Shown here piece by piece: positions 45,894 through 57,829 of a stretch of 64,000 bases of DNA. How positions within the stretch are numbered: the first letter of the stretch is position 1; each line of letters starts with the position of its first letter. Below the pieces are notes generated by a model that had not been told where the DNA came from, did not search any database, and saw only the letters and a program-made list of their open reading frames with translations. Made by a program: the position numbers and the translations under genes. The DNA comes from Mucilaginibacter hurinus (lineage in GTDB: Bacteria > Bacteroidota > Bacteroidia > Sphingobacteriales > Sphingobacteriaceae). The stretch lies in contig NZ_QGDC01000002.1 in the NCBI RefSeq assembly GCF_003324525.1, forward strand, positions 62,001-126,000. Direction: 5' to 3'.

Positions 45894-47876
45894 ATGAAGT
45901 ACTATTATTTATTGCTTTCTTTTTTTGTGTTTTTGAGTTCGTTTGCGCAGGCGCAGATCAACCTTGACGAACAGACGGCGTATCTTAAAAACAATTTGCA
46001 GAAACCGGATGAGTACTTGATTTCAAAGTTCAGGCAATACCCATATGTGCTGCTTGGGGAAGATCATGCTATAAAACAGAACCTGGATTTTGTAATGGCA
46101 CTGATCCCTAAACTTTACCGCGCCGGAGTATATAATTTGTGTATGGAATTTGGTGCCTTTGAAAAGCAAAAGCAACTGGACTCGTTGCTCACCGGCCCTT
46201 ATTATAACGAAAGGCTGGCTAAGGATATGATGTTTTTTTATAATACGGGTTGGGCGTACCGTGAATATTATGACCTGTACAAAGCTGTTTGGACATTTAA
46301 CCATACACTAAAAGCTAAAGAAAAAAAATTTCGTATCGTTAACCTGAGTTACAAGTATCAATGGCAGCACTTTAAAGGCGGAACACGGACGCCACAGAAT
46401 ATGCAGGCTGTATTTAACCTGGGCACGCCCGACAAGTTCCGCACGGATATCATCCAAAAGGAGATTATAGACAAACAGGAAAAGGCACTTATTTATATGG
46501 GGCATGTGCATGTTTTTACGCATTACCAGATGCCAATTTTGAAAATGAACAACGATGATTTTTGCGACTATGACGTAGGGATGGTAGGTAATCGTTTATA
46601 TAAAAAACAACCGGATAAAGTGTTCTCAGTTATGTTTCATACCCCGATGTATTCAAAAACTCAATACAAGCCGCTATATGTTACTACAGCTAACGGCGAA
46701 ATAGAAAATTTACTACACCGGTTTAATTATCCTCAAACGGGCTTCGACTTACGAAACTCTCCAATCGGTAAGCTAAAAGACGATAGCTTTTTTAGCTTAT
46801 GTTATCCGGGCTTTAAAATGGAAGATTTTTTTGATGGTTATATATTTCTTAAACCGTTTAAATATCTTACCGGGTGTACCTACGACGATGACTTTTTTAC
46901 AGGAAAACGCTGGGAAGATGTAAAGAATAATTTGCCCGATCCGGACTGGAGAACGGCCGCCGACTTAAGCGACTATAAAAGATTGATTAAGGATTACATA
47001 GATATACCGAAACGTTATAGCGAGGTTATCCAAACCTCAATACCAACGGTGCAATATGGACGCATTGAGCGTATAAACAACTTCCCGTCAAAATATGTGA
47101 TATCACGCAATATAGATGTTTGGCTGCCGGAAGGTTATAATAAGAAAGACAAATATGCCGTGCTATATATGCACGATGGCCAATCGCTTTTTGATGCCGG
47201 TATTACATGGAACGGAACGGCATGGCGGGCAGATGCCGCATTATATGCCATAACTAAACAGCGTAGTTATCGTAATTGTATTATCATAGGTGTTTGGAAT
47301 ACCGGCGCAAATCGGCAATCTGAATATTTTCCGCAGAAACCATTTGCAAAGCTTGGCGACAGCATCAGGCAGCAAGTGCTCCAAACGTCGCCCGCTGGCA
47401 TACAATCCGATGCATATCTGAAATTCATTACACAGGAACTGAAGCCTTATATTGACACGCGCTATGCTACAAACGCCGATAAGGCCAACACATTCATAGC
47501 AGGCTCCAGCATGGGCGGATTAATATCGATGTATGCACTCTGCGAATATCCGGCTGTCTTTGGTGGGGCGGCATGCCTGTCTACCCATTGGATAGGGGAT
47601 AAATCTGTAAAGGGTAGTATCATCCCGGACGAATTTATAGCGTACCTTGACAAGTACTTGCCGGATCCGCTTACTCACAAAATATACTTTGATTACGGCA
47701 CAGTTGGCCTGGACAGCTTGTATGAACAGCACCAGCTAAAAGCGGATAGGATGCTGCGGAGCAAAGGCTATAACGCCATCAACTTAATGAGCAGGAAGTT
47801 CGCCGGTGCCGACCATAGCGAAAACGCCTGGAGTAGGCGTTTTCAAATCCCTTTGCAATTTCTTTTAAAAAAATAA
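45894..47876 (+). CDS. Secreted double-hydrolase fusion: EreA/ChaN/TraB-like domain plus esterase-D-like domain
   Basis: A protein of 660 residues with a signal peptide (YLLLSFFVFLSSFAQAQ). The first half (about residues 35-270) resembles the EreA/ChaN/TraB superfamily: VLLGEDHAIKQN with the GExH motif, NLCMEFGAFE, and MGHVHVFTH with paired His. The second half (about 395-660) is an alpha/beta hydrolase of the esterase D / enterochelin-esterase type: SRNIDVWLPEGYNKKD, VLYMHDGQSLFD, nucleophile Ser539 in AGSSMGG, and a His in GADHSENAW. Stand-alone copies of the second half often accompany amylases in Bacteroidota; the joined first half is unusual to me. The GH13 gene follows after 6 bases, so the two act together. 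Confidence 0.85.
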   Translation: MKYYYLLLSFFVFLSSFAQAQINLDEQTAYLKNNLQKPDEYLISKFRQYPYVLLGEDHAIKQNLDFVMALIPKLYRAGVYNLCMEFGAFEKQKQLDSLLTGPYYNERLAKDMMFFYNTGWAYREYYDLYKAVWTFNHTLKAKEKKFRIVNLSYKYQWQHFKGGTRTPQNMQAVFNLGTPDKFRTDIIQKEIIDKQEKALIYMGHVHVFTHYQMPILKMNNDDFCDYDVGMVGNRLYKKQPDKVFSVMFHTPMYSKTQYKPLYVTTANGEIENLLHRFNYPQTGFDLRNSPIGKLKDDSFFSLCYPGFKMEDFFDGYIFLKPFKYLTGCTYDDDFFTGKRWEDVKNNLPDPDWRTAADLSDYKRLIKDYIDIPKRYSEVIQTSIPTVQYGRIERINNFPSKYVISRNIDVWLPEGYNKKDKYAVLYMHDGQSLFDAGITWNGTAWRADAALYAITKQRSYRNCIIIGVWNTGANRQSEYFPQKPFAKLGDSIRQQVLQTSPAGIQSDAYLKFITQELKPYIDTRYATNADKANTFIAGSSMGGLISMYALCEYPAVFGGAACLSTHWIGDKSVKGSIIPDEFIAYLDKYLPDPLTHKIYFDYGTVGLDSLYEQHQLKADRMLRSKGYNAINLMSRKFAGADHSENAWSRRFQIPLQFLLKK

Positions 47877-47882
47877 TTTTAT

Positions 47883-49733
47883 ATGAAAACACTTCTAAGC
47901 CTCAGTTTCTTTTTTCTTGCGCTTTTATCAGCCTCCGCCCAAACTATAGAGCGAATGGAACCGGCTAACTGGTGGACAGGAATGAAATATGACACGGTTA
48001 ACGTGTTGTTTTATGGCAAAGACATTTCACACCTGCGTGCAGATATATCATACCCCGGTGTAACACTGATTCGTACTGATACTGTAGCAAACAAGAATTA
48101 TCTTTTCCTCACGCTGTATATTATGCCGGCGGCTAAACCTGGCATAGTCAACATCAGATTTAACCGGCTAGGCAAAACTGTTGTCACCAAAAAATTTCCG
48201 TTGCTTCAACGCGAACCTAACAGTGCACAAAGAGCGAGCTTTTCGCAAAAAGATGCTATTTATTTAGTATTTCCTGACAGATTTTCGAATGGCAATGTTA
48301 AAAATGATATCCAGCCTGCATTATTAGAAAAAACTATTAATCGCGGAAATGAAGATGCGCGGCATGGGGGAGACATACAAGGCATACTTAACCATTTAGA
48401 TTACATCAGTGATTTAGGATTCACTTATATATGGAATACTCCCTTAGTAGAAAACGACGAACCCAGCTATTCCTACCACGGATATGCTGCTACTGATTTT
48501 TACAGGATTGATCCGCGTTTTGGTTCAAACGAGGACTTTAAGAAACTGGTAGTCGAAGCCCATAAACGTGGTATAGGTGTGATATGGGACGTTGTACTGA
48601 ATCATTGCGGATCTGAGTATTATTTTATAAAAGATATGCCCGAGAAAAATTGGGTTAATTTTCCGGATACCCACATTCGCACCACCCATCTTAAGTCAAC
48701 GGTGAACGATCGGTACGCCACTGCAATTGACAAAATGGAATATGTTGGCGGTTGGTTTGACGGGCACATGAGCGATCTGAACCAGGCAAACCCGCGTGTA
48801 GCGGCGTTTTTGATACAAAATACCATTTGGTGGATAGAGTATGCAGGCATTTCGGGCTTACGGGTTGATACGTTTTCATATTCAGACAAGGATTTCCTGA
48901 CCGAGTGGACAAAAACTATTTTGCTTGAGTATCCTAATATGAATATAGTTGGCGAAGAAATGACCCGCATAGTGGCAGAAACAGCGTATTGGCAAAAAGA
49001 CAAAGTGAACCCTGACCAGTATAAATGTTATTTGCCCACGCTCATGGACTTCTCGCTAAATGACAATATCGTATCGGCACTTAACCGTAGCGGCAGCTGG
49101 TTCTCCTCATGGCGCGATGTATACTTTGGCATAGCGCAGGATTATCATTTTCCATATCCCGGAAATCAGTTGATATTTCCGGACAACCACGATTTAGATC
49201 GCTTTTATTCCAGGGTAGGCAAAAACTTTCAGCATTGGAAACTCGGCATTGCTATGTACGCCACCATGCGTGGCATACCACAGTTTTTTTACGGGACAGA
49301 GGTGCTCATGACCAATGAAAAAGCAGGCAGCGACGGACAGCGAAGAAGCGACCTTTACGGCGGGTGGCTGGGTGATAGTAAAAATGTACTAACCGGCAAG
49401 GGTTTAACCGACCAAGAGAAGGAAGCTCAGCAGTATCTAAAAAAACTCCTTCACTGGCGAAAGGCTAATCCGGACCTAATGAACGGCAAGTATATTCACT
49501 ATGGCCCAGGTAATAACGATGTGTTTGTATACAGCCGGTTTAACGCAAAGCAAAAGGTTGTTGTATTCCTTAATAAGAATAGCGATGATGTTACACTTGA
49601 CCTGGAAAGGTACCGGGAAGTGATCCCATTAAACAGCAGTGCAAAGGACATTATTAATGGTAGGTTGTATCTATTGAACGATAAACTTACCCTGCCGGCT
49701 AAAACTGCTATTATTCTGGAATTGATTAAATAA
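47883..49733 (+). CDS. GH13 alpha-amylase family protein with N-terminal cyclomaltodextrinase domain
   Basis: A secreted enzyme of 616 residues (signal peptide MKTLLSLSFFFLALLSASAQ). An N-terminal beta domain (about 25-115, MEPANWWTGMKYDTVNVLFYG) precedes the GH13 barrel. The conserved regions are present: VIWDVVLNHCG, nucleophile Asp329 in GLRVDTFSY, acid/base Glu358 in NIVGEEM, and Asp434 in FPDNHDLDRF. A short C-terminal beta domain closes it. The build is that of neopullulanase/SusA-like enzymes that hydrolyse alpha-1,4 glucans or cyclodextrins. It is the second gene of the operon with the double hydrolase. No SusC/SusD pair is adjacent. Confidence 0.95.
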   Translation: MKTLLSLSFFFLALLSASAQTIERMEPANWWTGMKYDTVNVLFYGKDISHLRADISYPGVTLIRTDTVANKNYLFLTLYIMPAAKPGIVNIRFNRLGKTVVTKKFPLLQREPNSAQRASFSQKDAIYLVFPDRFSNGNVKNDIQPALLEKTINRGNEDARHGGDIQGILNHLDYISDLGFTYIWNTPLVENDEPSYSYHGYAATDFYRIDPRFGSNEDFKKLVVEAHKRGIGVIWDVVLNHCGSEYYFIKDMPEKNWVNFPDTHIRTTHLKSTVNDRYATAIDKMEYVGGWFDGHMSDLNQANPRVAAFLIQNTIWWIEYAGISGLRVDTFSYSDKDFLTEWTKTILLEYPNMNIVGEEMTRIVAETAYWQKDKVNPDQYKCYLPTLMDFSLNDNIVSALNRSGSWFSSWRDVYFGIAQDYHFPYPGNQLIFPDNHDLDRFYSRVGKNFQHWKLGIAMYATMRGIPQFFYGTEVLMTNEKAGSDGQRRSDLYGGWLGDSKNVLTGKGLTDQEKEAQQYLKKLLHWRKANPDLMNGKYIHYGPGNNDVFVYSRFNAKQKVVVFLNKNSDDVTLDLERYREVIPLNSSAKDIINGRLYLLNDKLTLPAKTAIILELIK

Positions 49734-52324
<2,591 letters not shown>

Positions 52325-52340
52325 CTGAGATAAAGTTCAT

Positions 52341-52385
52341 AATTTTAAAGCCCTTTACGCGAATAGCGTAAGGGGCTTTAAAATT
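52341..52385. terminator. Bidirectional hairpin after katG
   Basis: A 20-bp stem with a single T-G pair (AATTTTAAAGCCC... with ...GGGCTTTAAAATT) and loop GAATA. T-rich ends on both strands make it an efficient terminator for katG. Confidence 0.85.
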
Positions 52386-52489
52386 GAGCATTCTTATATG
52401 TTTTAAGTTAGATAAATAGGTATTTTATGGCAGTATCTATTATTAATTGTTGTAAATTACCGGCCATTATACTACATCATACTACCATA

Positions 52490-52819
52490 ATGACTAAGAT
52501 TTTTTTCGGCGGATTCCCGTTGGATACAAACGAATTGGAAATTGTACAGCTCGTTAGCTTATACGGGCAGGTTGAAACGATTAAGATCGTTCGTGATAAA
52601 CAAACCAGGAAGTGTAAAGGTTATGCTTTTCTTGAAATGAAAGACAGGGAAGCTGCGGATGCGGCCATAGACGCGCTTGACGGCGCAATGATGGGCGACC
52701 GGGTTTTAAAAGTAAGCATAGCGCCGGATAAGCCTGCAGCCAAACCGTTTCGGCCATCTTCATATGTTAAAATAAACCGCCCGTCAACAGATCAGCGCCC
52801 GCGCCGTCCCCGTAAGTAA
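52490..52819 (+). CDS. RRM-domain RNA-binding protein
   Basis: A protein of 109 residues with one RNA recognition motif: RNP2 as IFFGGFP near the N-terminus, and RNP1 as CKGYAFLEM about residue 45. A basic, Pro- and Arg-rich tail (RPSTDQRPRRPRK) follows. Small proteins of this type in Bacteroidota act as general RNA binders, often linked to cold or translation control; a specific role cannot be read here. The ATG at 52490 places the RRM at the N-terminus; an in-frame ATG at 52427 would add 21 residues without homology. Confidence 0.9.
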   Translation: MTKIFFGGFPLDTNELEIVQLVSLYGQVETIKIVRDKQTRKCKGYAFLEMKDREAADAAIDALDGAMMGDRVLKVSIAPDKPAAKPFRPSSYVKINRPSTDQRPRRPRK

Positions 52820-52987
52820 TAACCAGCTTAATATTGGTAGCATGTTTATTTATTGCGGGTGCCATCTATCTTATAAATTCGCGTATCCGGATAAATTTAA
52901 CTCTTTTGGCTAGTTTCTAATCGAGATTAGGTTAATATATTCCATTTTTATTCCATTTTACTCATTTTTTGGTTTTGGATTGGCATA

Positions 52988-52995
52988 TACATTTG
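52988..52995 (+). promoter_or_regulatory. Predicted -7 element of the susC-like gene
   Basis: TACATTTG matches TAnnTTTG. TTTG at 52968-52971 lies 16 bases upstream, slightly short of the usual spacing. It leaves a leader of about 100 bases, common for SusC genes. Confidence 0.45.
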
Positions 52996-53105
52996 GCAAT
53001 ACCCAATTGTAAATAGCTTACCAAATATTCGTGCTCTATTTTATACGAGGTGCCAATTGTAATTAATGTTTACCGCATTAAGTTTTATTAAACCAAAAAC
53101 AAATT

Positions 53106-56100
53106 ATGAAGAAAAATTACTACAGAAAGTATGGACTTATGTGCTTATTGCTGCTGTCTGCAATAGCAGGTTTCGCGCAAACGGGCAGTATAAGCGGCAG
53201 GGTAGTTGATGAGACGCAGCAACCCGTGCCCGGCGCATCAGTTAGTGTTGAAGGAACAACAAGAGGTGCAGCCACAGATAATGATGGTAACTATACGATT
53301 ACAGGTCTGGCTGATGGTAGCTATACGGTAAGAGTGCAGTTTATAGGTTATGCCCCTGCTACAACGCAGGTTAAGGTGGCGGGAGACCAGGCAACGGTTA
53401 ATATCAGCCTGACTCCGACATCACAGTCTCTGAATGAAGTAGTGGTAATTGGTTACGGCGCGGTAAGGAGAAAAGATTTAACAGGTTCTGTTGCTACAGT
53501 TAGTAGTAAGGACTTTCAAAAAGGGTCTATAACCTCGCCTGAGCAATTAATTAACGGTAAGGTGGCTGGTGTGCAAATTATAAACGACGGTGGAGCGCCC
53601 GGCGCGAACACCAAAATTCGTATTCGCGGCGGTGCTTCATTAAACTCTACCAACGAGCCTTTAGTAATCATTGACAATGTGCCTGTCGCTTTAACCGGCG
53701 TAGCAGGTATGGGTAATGCCCTAAGTTCAATTAATCCAAATGACATCGAAACCTTTACTGTTTTAAAAGATGCGTCGGCTACCGCCATATATGGCAGCAG
53801 GGCATCAAACGGTGTTATTTTGATCACTACTAAAAAGGGCGCCGTGACGGGTCCTGTTAAAGTGGACGTTAATGTTTTGGGTTCTAACGCTAATAAAACC
53901 GGGATAGTAAACGTATTAAATGCTCAAGAGTATAAGTATGCGTTGCAAACATTTCTTAAGCGGACCGAAGGCGACATGAGCAGGCTTAATTTATTGGGCA
54001 ATGAAAGTACCAATTGGCAAGAGCAGATTTATCGTAAGGCTGAAAAGATTGATGCAAATCTAGCTATTACTGGCGGCGTAAAAGGTTTGCCTTACCGTTT
54101 ATCAGGTGGTTATTTGAATGAGCAAGGTATATTGAAAACATCAAATTTGAGGAGGTTTACTAGCGCTCTAAATATATCCCCCAAATTTTTTGATAGGCAT
54201 TTAAGTGTAGACCTTAATTTAAAGGGTACGCTAGCACGTACTCGTTTTGCTAATAATGGGGCTATCGGCTCGGCGGTGGCATTTAACCCTACCAAATCCC
54301 CTTTTGTCGCACCTTACGATGCTGACAAACCGTTATCAGCAACCAATACCAATTTGGGTGGATATTATGAGTGGGTTAATAATAGCGGTGTACCTATACT
54401 GCTTGCTGGCAAAAACCCCTTGAGTATGTTAAATCAAGAAACGAACAAGGGCGAAGCATACCGAAGCATCGGTAACCTTCAATTAGATTATAAATTTCAT
54501 TTTTTGCCCGAATTAAGGGCAAATCTAAACGTTGGCTACGATGTTTCGAAGAGCAATGGAAGTGTGATATTACAGCCTACATTGGCAAGCGCTTACGCGG
54601 TGAAAGGAAGCCGGACAATATACTCGCAAAAAAAGCAAAATAAACTTTTAGATTTTTATTTGAACTACAACAATGAATTTAAGGATATAAACAGTCGTGT
54701 AGATGTGCTAGCTGGCTATTCATACCAGGATATGCTAAGAAGCGCGCCGTCTTCTTTTATTCCTGGAGTAGGTGTTACGAATGTCAATCCTGACGGGAAA
54801 ACACAAAATACTTTAATATCATACTTCAGCAGGTTGAATTATACTTTCATGGACAAGTATATATTAACTGGTACCGTCCGTACAGATGGCTCGTCGAGAT
54901 TCTCGCCCGGAAATAAATGGGCATTTTTCCCGTCGGCTGCTGCTGCCTGGGATATCAAACAGGAGAATATTTTCAAAGACTCGAAAACCGTATCGCAATT
55001 TAAAATCCGTTTAGGATATGGTAAAACTGGTCAGCAGGAATTGAGCGAATCAGGAGATTATCCATACCTGGCTAAATACAACTTGAGCGATGCTGCCTCG
55101 CAGTATCCATTTGGCGACACATTTTATTCAACGCTTCGTCCTGATGCGTATGATGAAAACATTAAATGGGAATCAACTGCAACTTACAACGCCGCTATTG
55201 ATTTTGGTTTTTTTGATGGTAGGATAGGTGGTACAATTGAATATTTTGTAAAGAAAACCAATGATCTTCTGGCCCGTGCAAATCCCCCTATCTTTTCCAA
55301 CTTTAAAAATCTGCTGATTACCAACATTGGCAATATGGAAAGTAAAGGTTTTGAGTTAACGCTGAATTTAGTGCCGGTAAGGTCGAAGGATTTTAATTGG
55401 GATGTTAATTTTAATCTTACCCATTATAATAATAAAATCACAAACCTTACCTTATCTGGCATAAATTTGCCGGAAGATCGCGGTCAAGCGGTAGTAAGCA
55501 GTTTCAACGGGGAAGCCTTGCAATATCATAAACCCGGTTACGCTCCCTTCACTTACCTTGTATATAAACAATTATATGACGCCGCAGGCAAGCCGCTGGA
55601 GGGTAAGTATGCTGACATTGACGGAGACGGTACATTTGACGACGAGAAAGATTTTTATTACTATAAATCTCCTAATCCTACGATGTTAATGGGATTAACT
55701 TCTAATCTAAATTATAAAAACTGGACATTTTCGTTTACGGCACGTGCTAACTTAGGCGCTTATAATTATAACGCGTACGCTGCAAATACTGGATACGGAG
55801 CAGCTTTATCCTTCACAAACTTCTTAAATAACGTTTCATCTAGCATAAAGGATACAAGGTTCCTTAACATCCAGAAATATTCTGATTATTATGTTCAAAA
55901 AGCGTCATTCTTACGCATGGATAACATTAATTTGGGTTACAATTTTGGCCGGATAGCTGACGCATTTACGTTAGGAGCTAATTTTAATATTCAAAATGCT
56001 TTTGTAATTACTGGATATAAAGGACTTGATCCTGAGGTATTTAATGGTATAGATGGTAATTTCTACCCGCGGCCGAGGATTATTACGTTAGGCGTTAATC

Positions 56101-56111
56101 TTGGATTTTAG
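53106..56111 (+). CDS. SusC/RagA-type TonB-linked outer membrane transporter
   Basis: A protein of 1001 residues. It has a signal peptide (MCLLLLSAIAGFAQ), a carboxypeptidase-like beta domain (about 25-110, GSISGRVVDETQQPVPGA), a TonB box region (LNEVVVIGYGAVRRKDLTGSV), a plug domain (about 120-245, ISSINPNDIETFTVLKDASATAIYGSRASNGVI) and a long beta-barrel ending GVNLGF. It lacks the N-terminal STN domain, so it is not of the anti-sigma signalling type. It imports oligomers bound by the SusD-like lipoprotein encoded 17 bases downstream. The substrate is unknown. Confidence 0.96.
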   Translation: MKKNYYRKYGLMCLLLLSAIAGFAQTGSISGRVVDETQQPVPGASVSVEGTTRGAATDNDGNYTITGLADGSYTVRVQFIGYAPATTQVKVAGDQATVNISLTPTSQSLNEVVVIGYGAVRRKDLTGSVATVSSKDFQKGSITSPEQLINGKVAGVQIINDGGAPGANTKIRIRGGASLNSTNEPLVIIDNVPVALTGVAGMGNALSSINPNDIETFTVLKDASATAIYGSRASNGVILITTKKGAVTGPVKVDVNVLGSNANKTGIVNVLNAQEYKYALQTFLKRTEGDMSRLNLLGNESTNWQEQIYRKAEKIDANLAITGGVKGLPYRLSGGYLNEQGILKTSNLRRFTSALNISPKFFDRHLSVDLNLKGTLARTRFANNGAIGSAVAFNPTKSPFVAPYDADKPLSATNTNLGGYYEWVNNSGVPILLAGKNPLSMLNQETNKGEAYRSIGNLQLDYKFHFLPELRANLNVGYDVSKSNGSVILQPTLASAYAVKGSRTIYSQKKQNKLLDFYLNYNNEFKDINSRVDVLAGYSYQDMLRSAPSSFIPGVGVTNVNPDGKTQNTLISYFSRLNYTFMDKYILTGTVRTDGSSRFSPGNKWAFFPSAAAAWDIKQENIFKDSKTVSQFKIRLGYGKTGQQELSESGDYPYLAKYNLSDAASQYPFGDTFYSTLRPDAYDENIKWESTATYNAAIDFGFFDGRIGGTIEYFVKKTNDLLARANPPIFSNFKNLLITNIGNMESKGFELTLNLVPVRSKDFNWDVNFNLTHYNNKITNLTLSGINLPEDRGQAVVSSFNGEALQYHKPGYAPFTYLVYKQLYDAAGKPLEGKYADIDGDGTFDDEKDFYYYKSPNPTMLMGLTSNLNYKNWTFSFTARANLGAYNYNAYAANTGYGAALSFTNFLNNVSSSIKDTRFLNIQKYSDYYVQKASFLRMDNINLGYNFGRIADAFTLGANFNIQNAFVITGYKGLDPEVFNGIDGNFYPRPRIITLGVNLGF

Positions 56112-56128
56112 TAATCAATTTAACAGAC

Positions 56129-57730
56129 ATGAAAATTAAATATATAAAAAGCATTACTTTATTAGGGGTACTGGCGGTGGTAATGTCTTCGTGCCACAAA
56201 GACCTTAATAGAAAACCATTTGTTGATGTGACATCCGCAAGTGTTTACGAAGATTTTAAAAATTATAAAGGCGTGCTCGCCAAATGTTATGGCGCCTTGG
56301 CCCTTACCGGACAAGGAATTGGGGATGCTAATCCAGACATTGGCGGGGTAGACGTAGGTTACGTTAGAGGTTACTGGCAATTGCAGGAATTGACTACTGA
56401 TGAGGCTGTTATAGCCTGGAATGATCAGTACCTACTACCCTTGCACTCAATGGACTGGACCTCATTAAATGGATTAGTGGGGGCTATGTACAACCGTATA
56501 TCGCTACAGGTGATGTATGCTAATGAATACCTACGCAGAACTACTGATGCTGAGTTAAGTAGAAATGGCATTACAAACACTGCTGATCTGGCAGAAAACA
56601 AGTTATACCGTGCCGAATGCAGGTTTTTGCGTGCTTATAGTTATTGGCACGCCATAGACATGTACGGCAGTGTACCGCTTGTCACAGAAAATGATCCCGT
56701 CGGCGCTTTCTTTCCAAAACAAGCAAGCAGGGCGGAATTATTTAATTTTGTAGAGAGCGAACTCAAAGCGATAGAGAATGAGTTAGCTGAGCCGCATGCT
56801 AACGAATACGGCCGTGTTGACCGTGTTTCAGCGTGGATGTTATTAGCGAAATTGTATCTTAATGCGGAGGTTTATACAGGATCGCAACGTAATGCAGATG
56901 TAATTACGTATTGTAATAAAGTAATCAACTCAGGTTATTCCCTTGAACCTAATTTTGCTAAAATATTTCTCGCCGATAATCATTTAGTTAAGAATGAAAT
57001 AATATTCACTATCCCGTATGACGGGGTTAAAATGAAAACTTTTAACGGTACAACGTTTTTGGTACACGCACCTGTAGGAGGCAACATGAACGCTCCGAGG
57101 GACTTTGGGATTGATGGCGGCTGGTTTGGTTTGCGTACCACGAGCGCTATTGTAAAACTGTTCCCCGATATAACCGGCAAAACCGATTCTCGTGCCATGT
57201 TTCATTCAAGCGGGCAGAAATTAGAAATTAATAGCTTGGGCAGTTATGCCGACGGATACCCAATTACTAAATGGAAGAACCTTACATCATCAGGTGTGCC
57301 AGGGTCTGATCCGGGAAAAGTTCATGTGGATACTGACTTTCCTGTATTTCGCATATCAGACGCTTACTTGATGTATGCGGAAGCAGTATTGCGTGGCGGT
57401 GGCGGAGGTGACATTTCAACCGCTTTACAATACGTTAATTTGGTACGTACACGTGCTTATAAAGGCAGCAATGCGGGTAATATTAATGCAAACCAACTTA
57501 CGCTTAATTTTATTATTGACGAAAGAGGTCGTGAATTTATGTGGGAAGGTCAGCGCCGCACGGATCTGGTTAGGTTTAAAAGATTTACCGGAGGAGATTA
57601 TATATGGCCCTGGAAAGGTGGTGTTAAAGCAGGCAGCGCATCCGTGCCGGCCTATCGGGATATTTTCCCTTTACCTTATTCCGATTTAGTGGCAAATCCA
57701 AGTTTAAAGCAGAACCCAGGCTACAATTAA
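56129..57730 (+). CDS. SusD/RagB-type outer membrane substrate-binding lipoprotein
   Basis: A protein of 533 residues with a lipoprotein signal (LGVLAVVMSSCHKDLNRKP, Cys about residue 22). Typical SusD landmarks are AECRFLRAYSYWHAIDMYGSVPLVTE in the TPR-like part, RVSAWMLLAKLYLNAEVYTG, FRISDAYLMYAEAVLRGGGG and the closing LTLNFIIDERGREFMWEGQRRTDLVRF followed by FPLPYSDLVANPSLKQNPGY. It sits as a lid on the SusC barrel on the cell surface. The gene follows susC directly. Confidence 0.96.
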   Translation: MKIKYIKSITLLGVLAVVMSSCHKDLNRKPFVDVTSASVYEDFKNYKGVLAKCYGALALTGQGIGDANPDIGGVDVGYVRGYWQLQELTTDEAVIAWNDQYLLPLHSMDWTSLNGLVGAMYNRISLQVMYANEYLRRTTDAELSRNGITNTADLAENKLYRAECRFLRAYSYWHAIDMYGSVPLVTENDPVGAFFPKQASRAELFNFVESELKAIENELAEPHANEYGRVDRVSAWMLLAKLYLNAEVYTGSQRNADVITYCNKVINSGYSLEPNFAKIFLADNHLVKNEIIFTIPYDGVKMKTFNGTTFLVHAPVGGNMNAPRDFGIDGGWFGLRTTSAIVKLFPDITGKTDSRAMFHSSGQKLEINSLGSYADGYPITKWKNLTSSGVPGSDPGKVHVDTDFPVFRISDAYLMYAEAVLRGGGGGDISTALQYVNLVRTRAYKGSNAGNINANQLTLNFIIDERGREFMWEGQRRTDLVRFKRFTGGDYIWPWKGGVKAGSASVPAYRDIFPLPYSDLVANPSLKQNPGYN

Positions 57731-57759
57731 TCGTTTAACTGTTTATATATAACGTTTTT

Positions 57760-57786
57760 AATGGCCCCTCTCAACATGGGGCCATT
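57760..57786 (+). terminator. Hairpin after the susD-like gene
   Basis: Perfect 9-bp stem AATGGCCCC / GGGGCCATT with a 9-nt loop and a weak, AT-rich tail. It could end or attenuate the SusCD transcript before the TIM-barrel gene. Confidence 0.55.
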
Positions 57787-57829
57787 ATATTATCAACTTA
57801 GCCTATCATTAAAAGGAAATATAGTTTCT

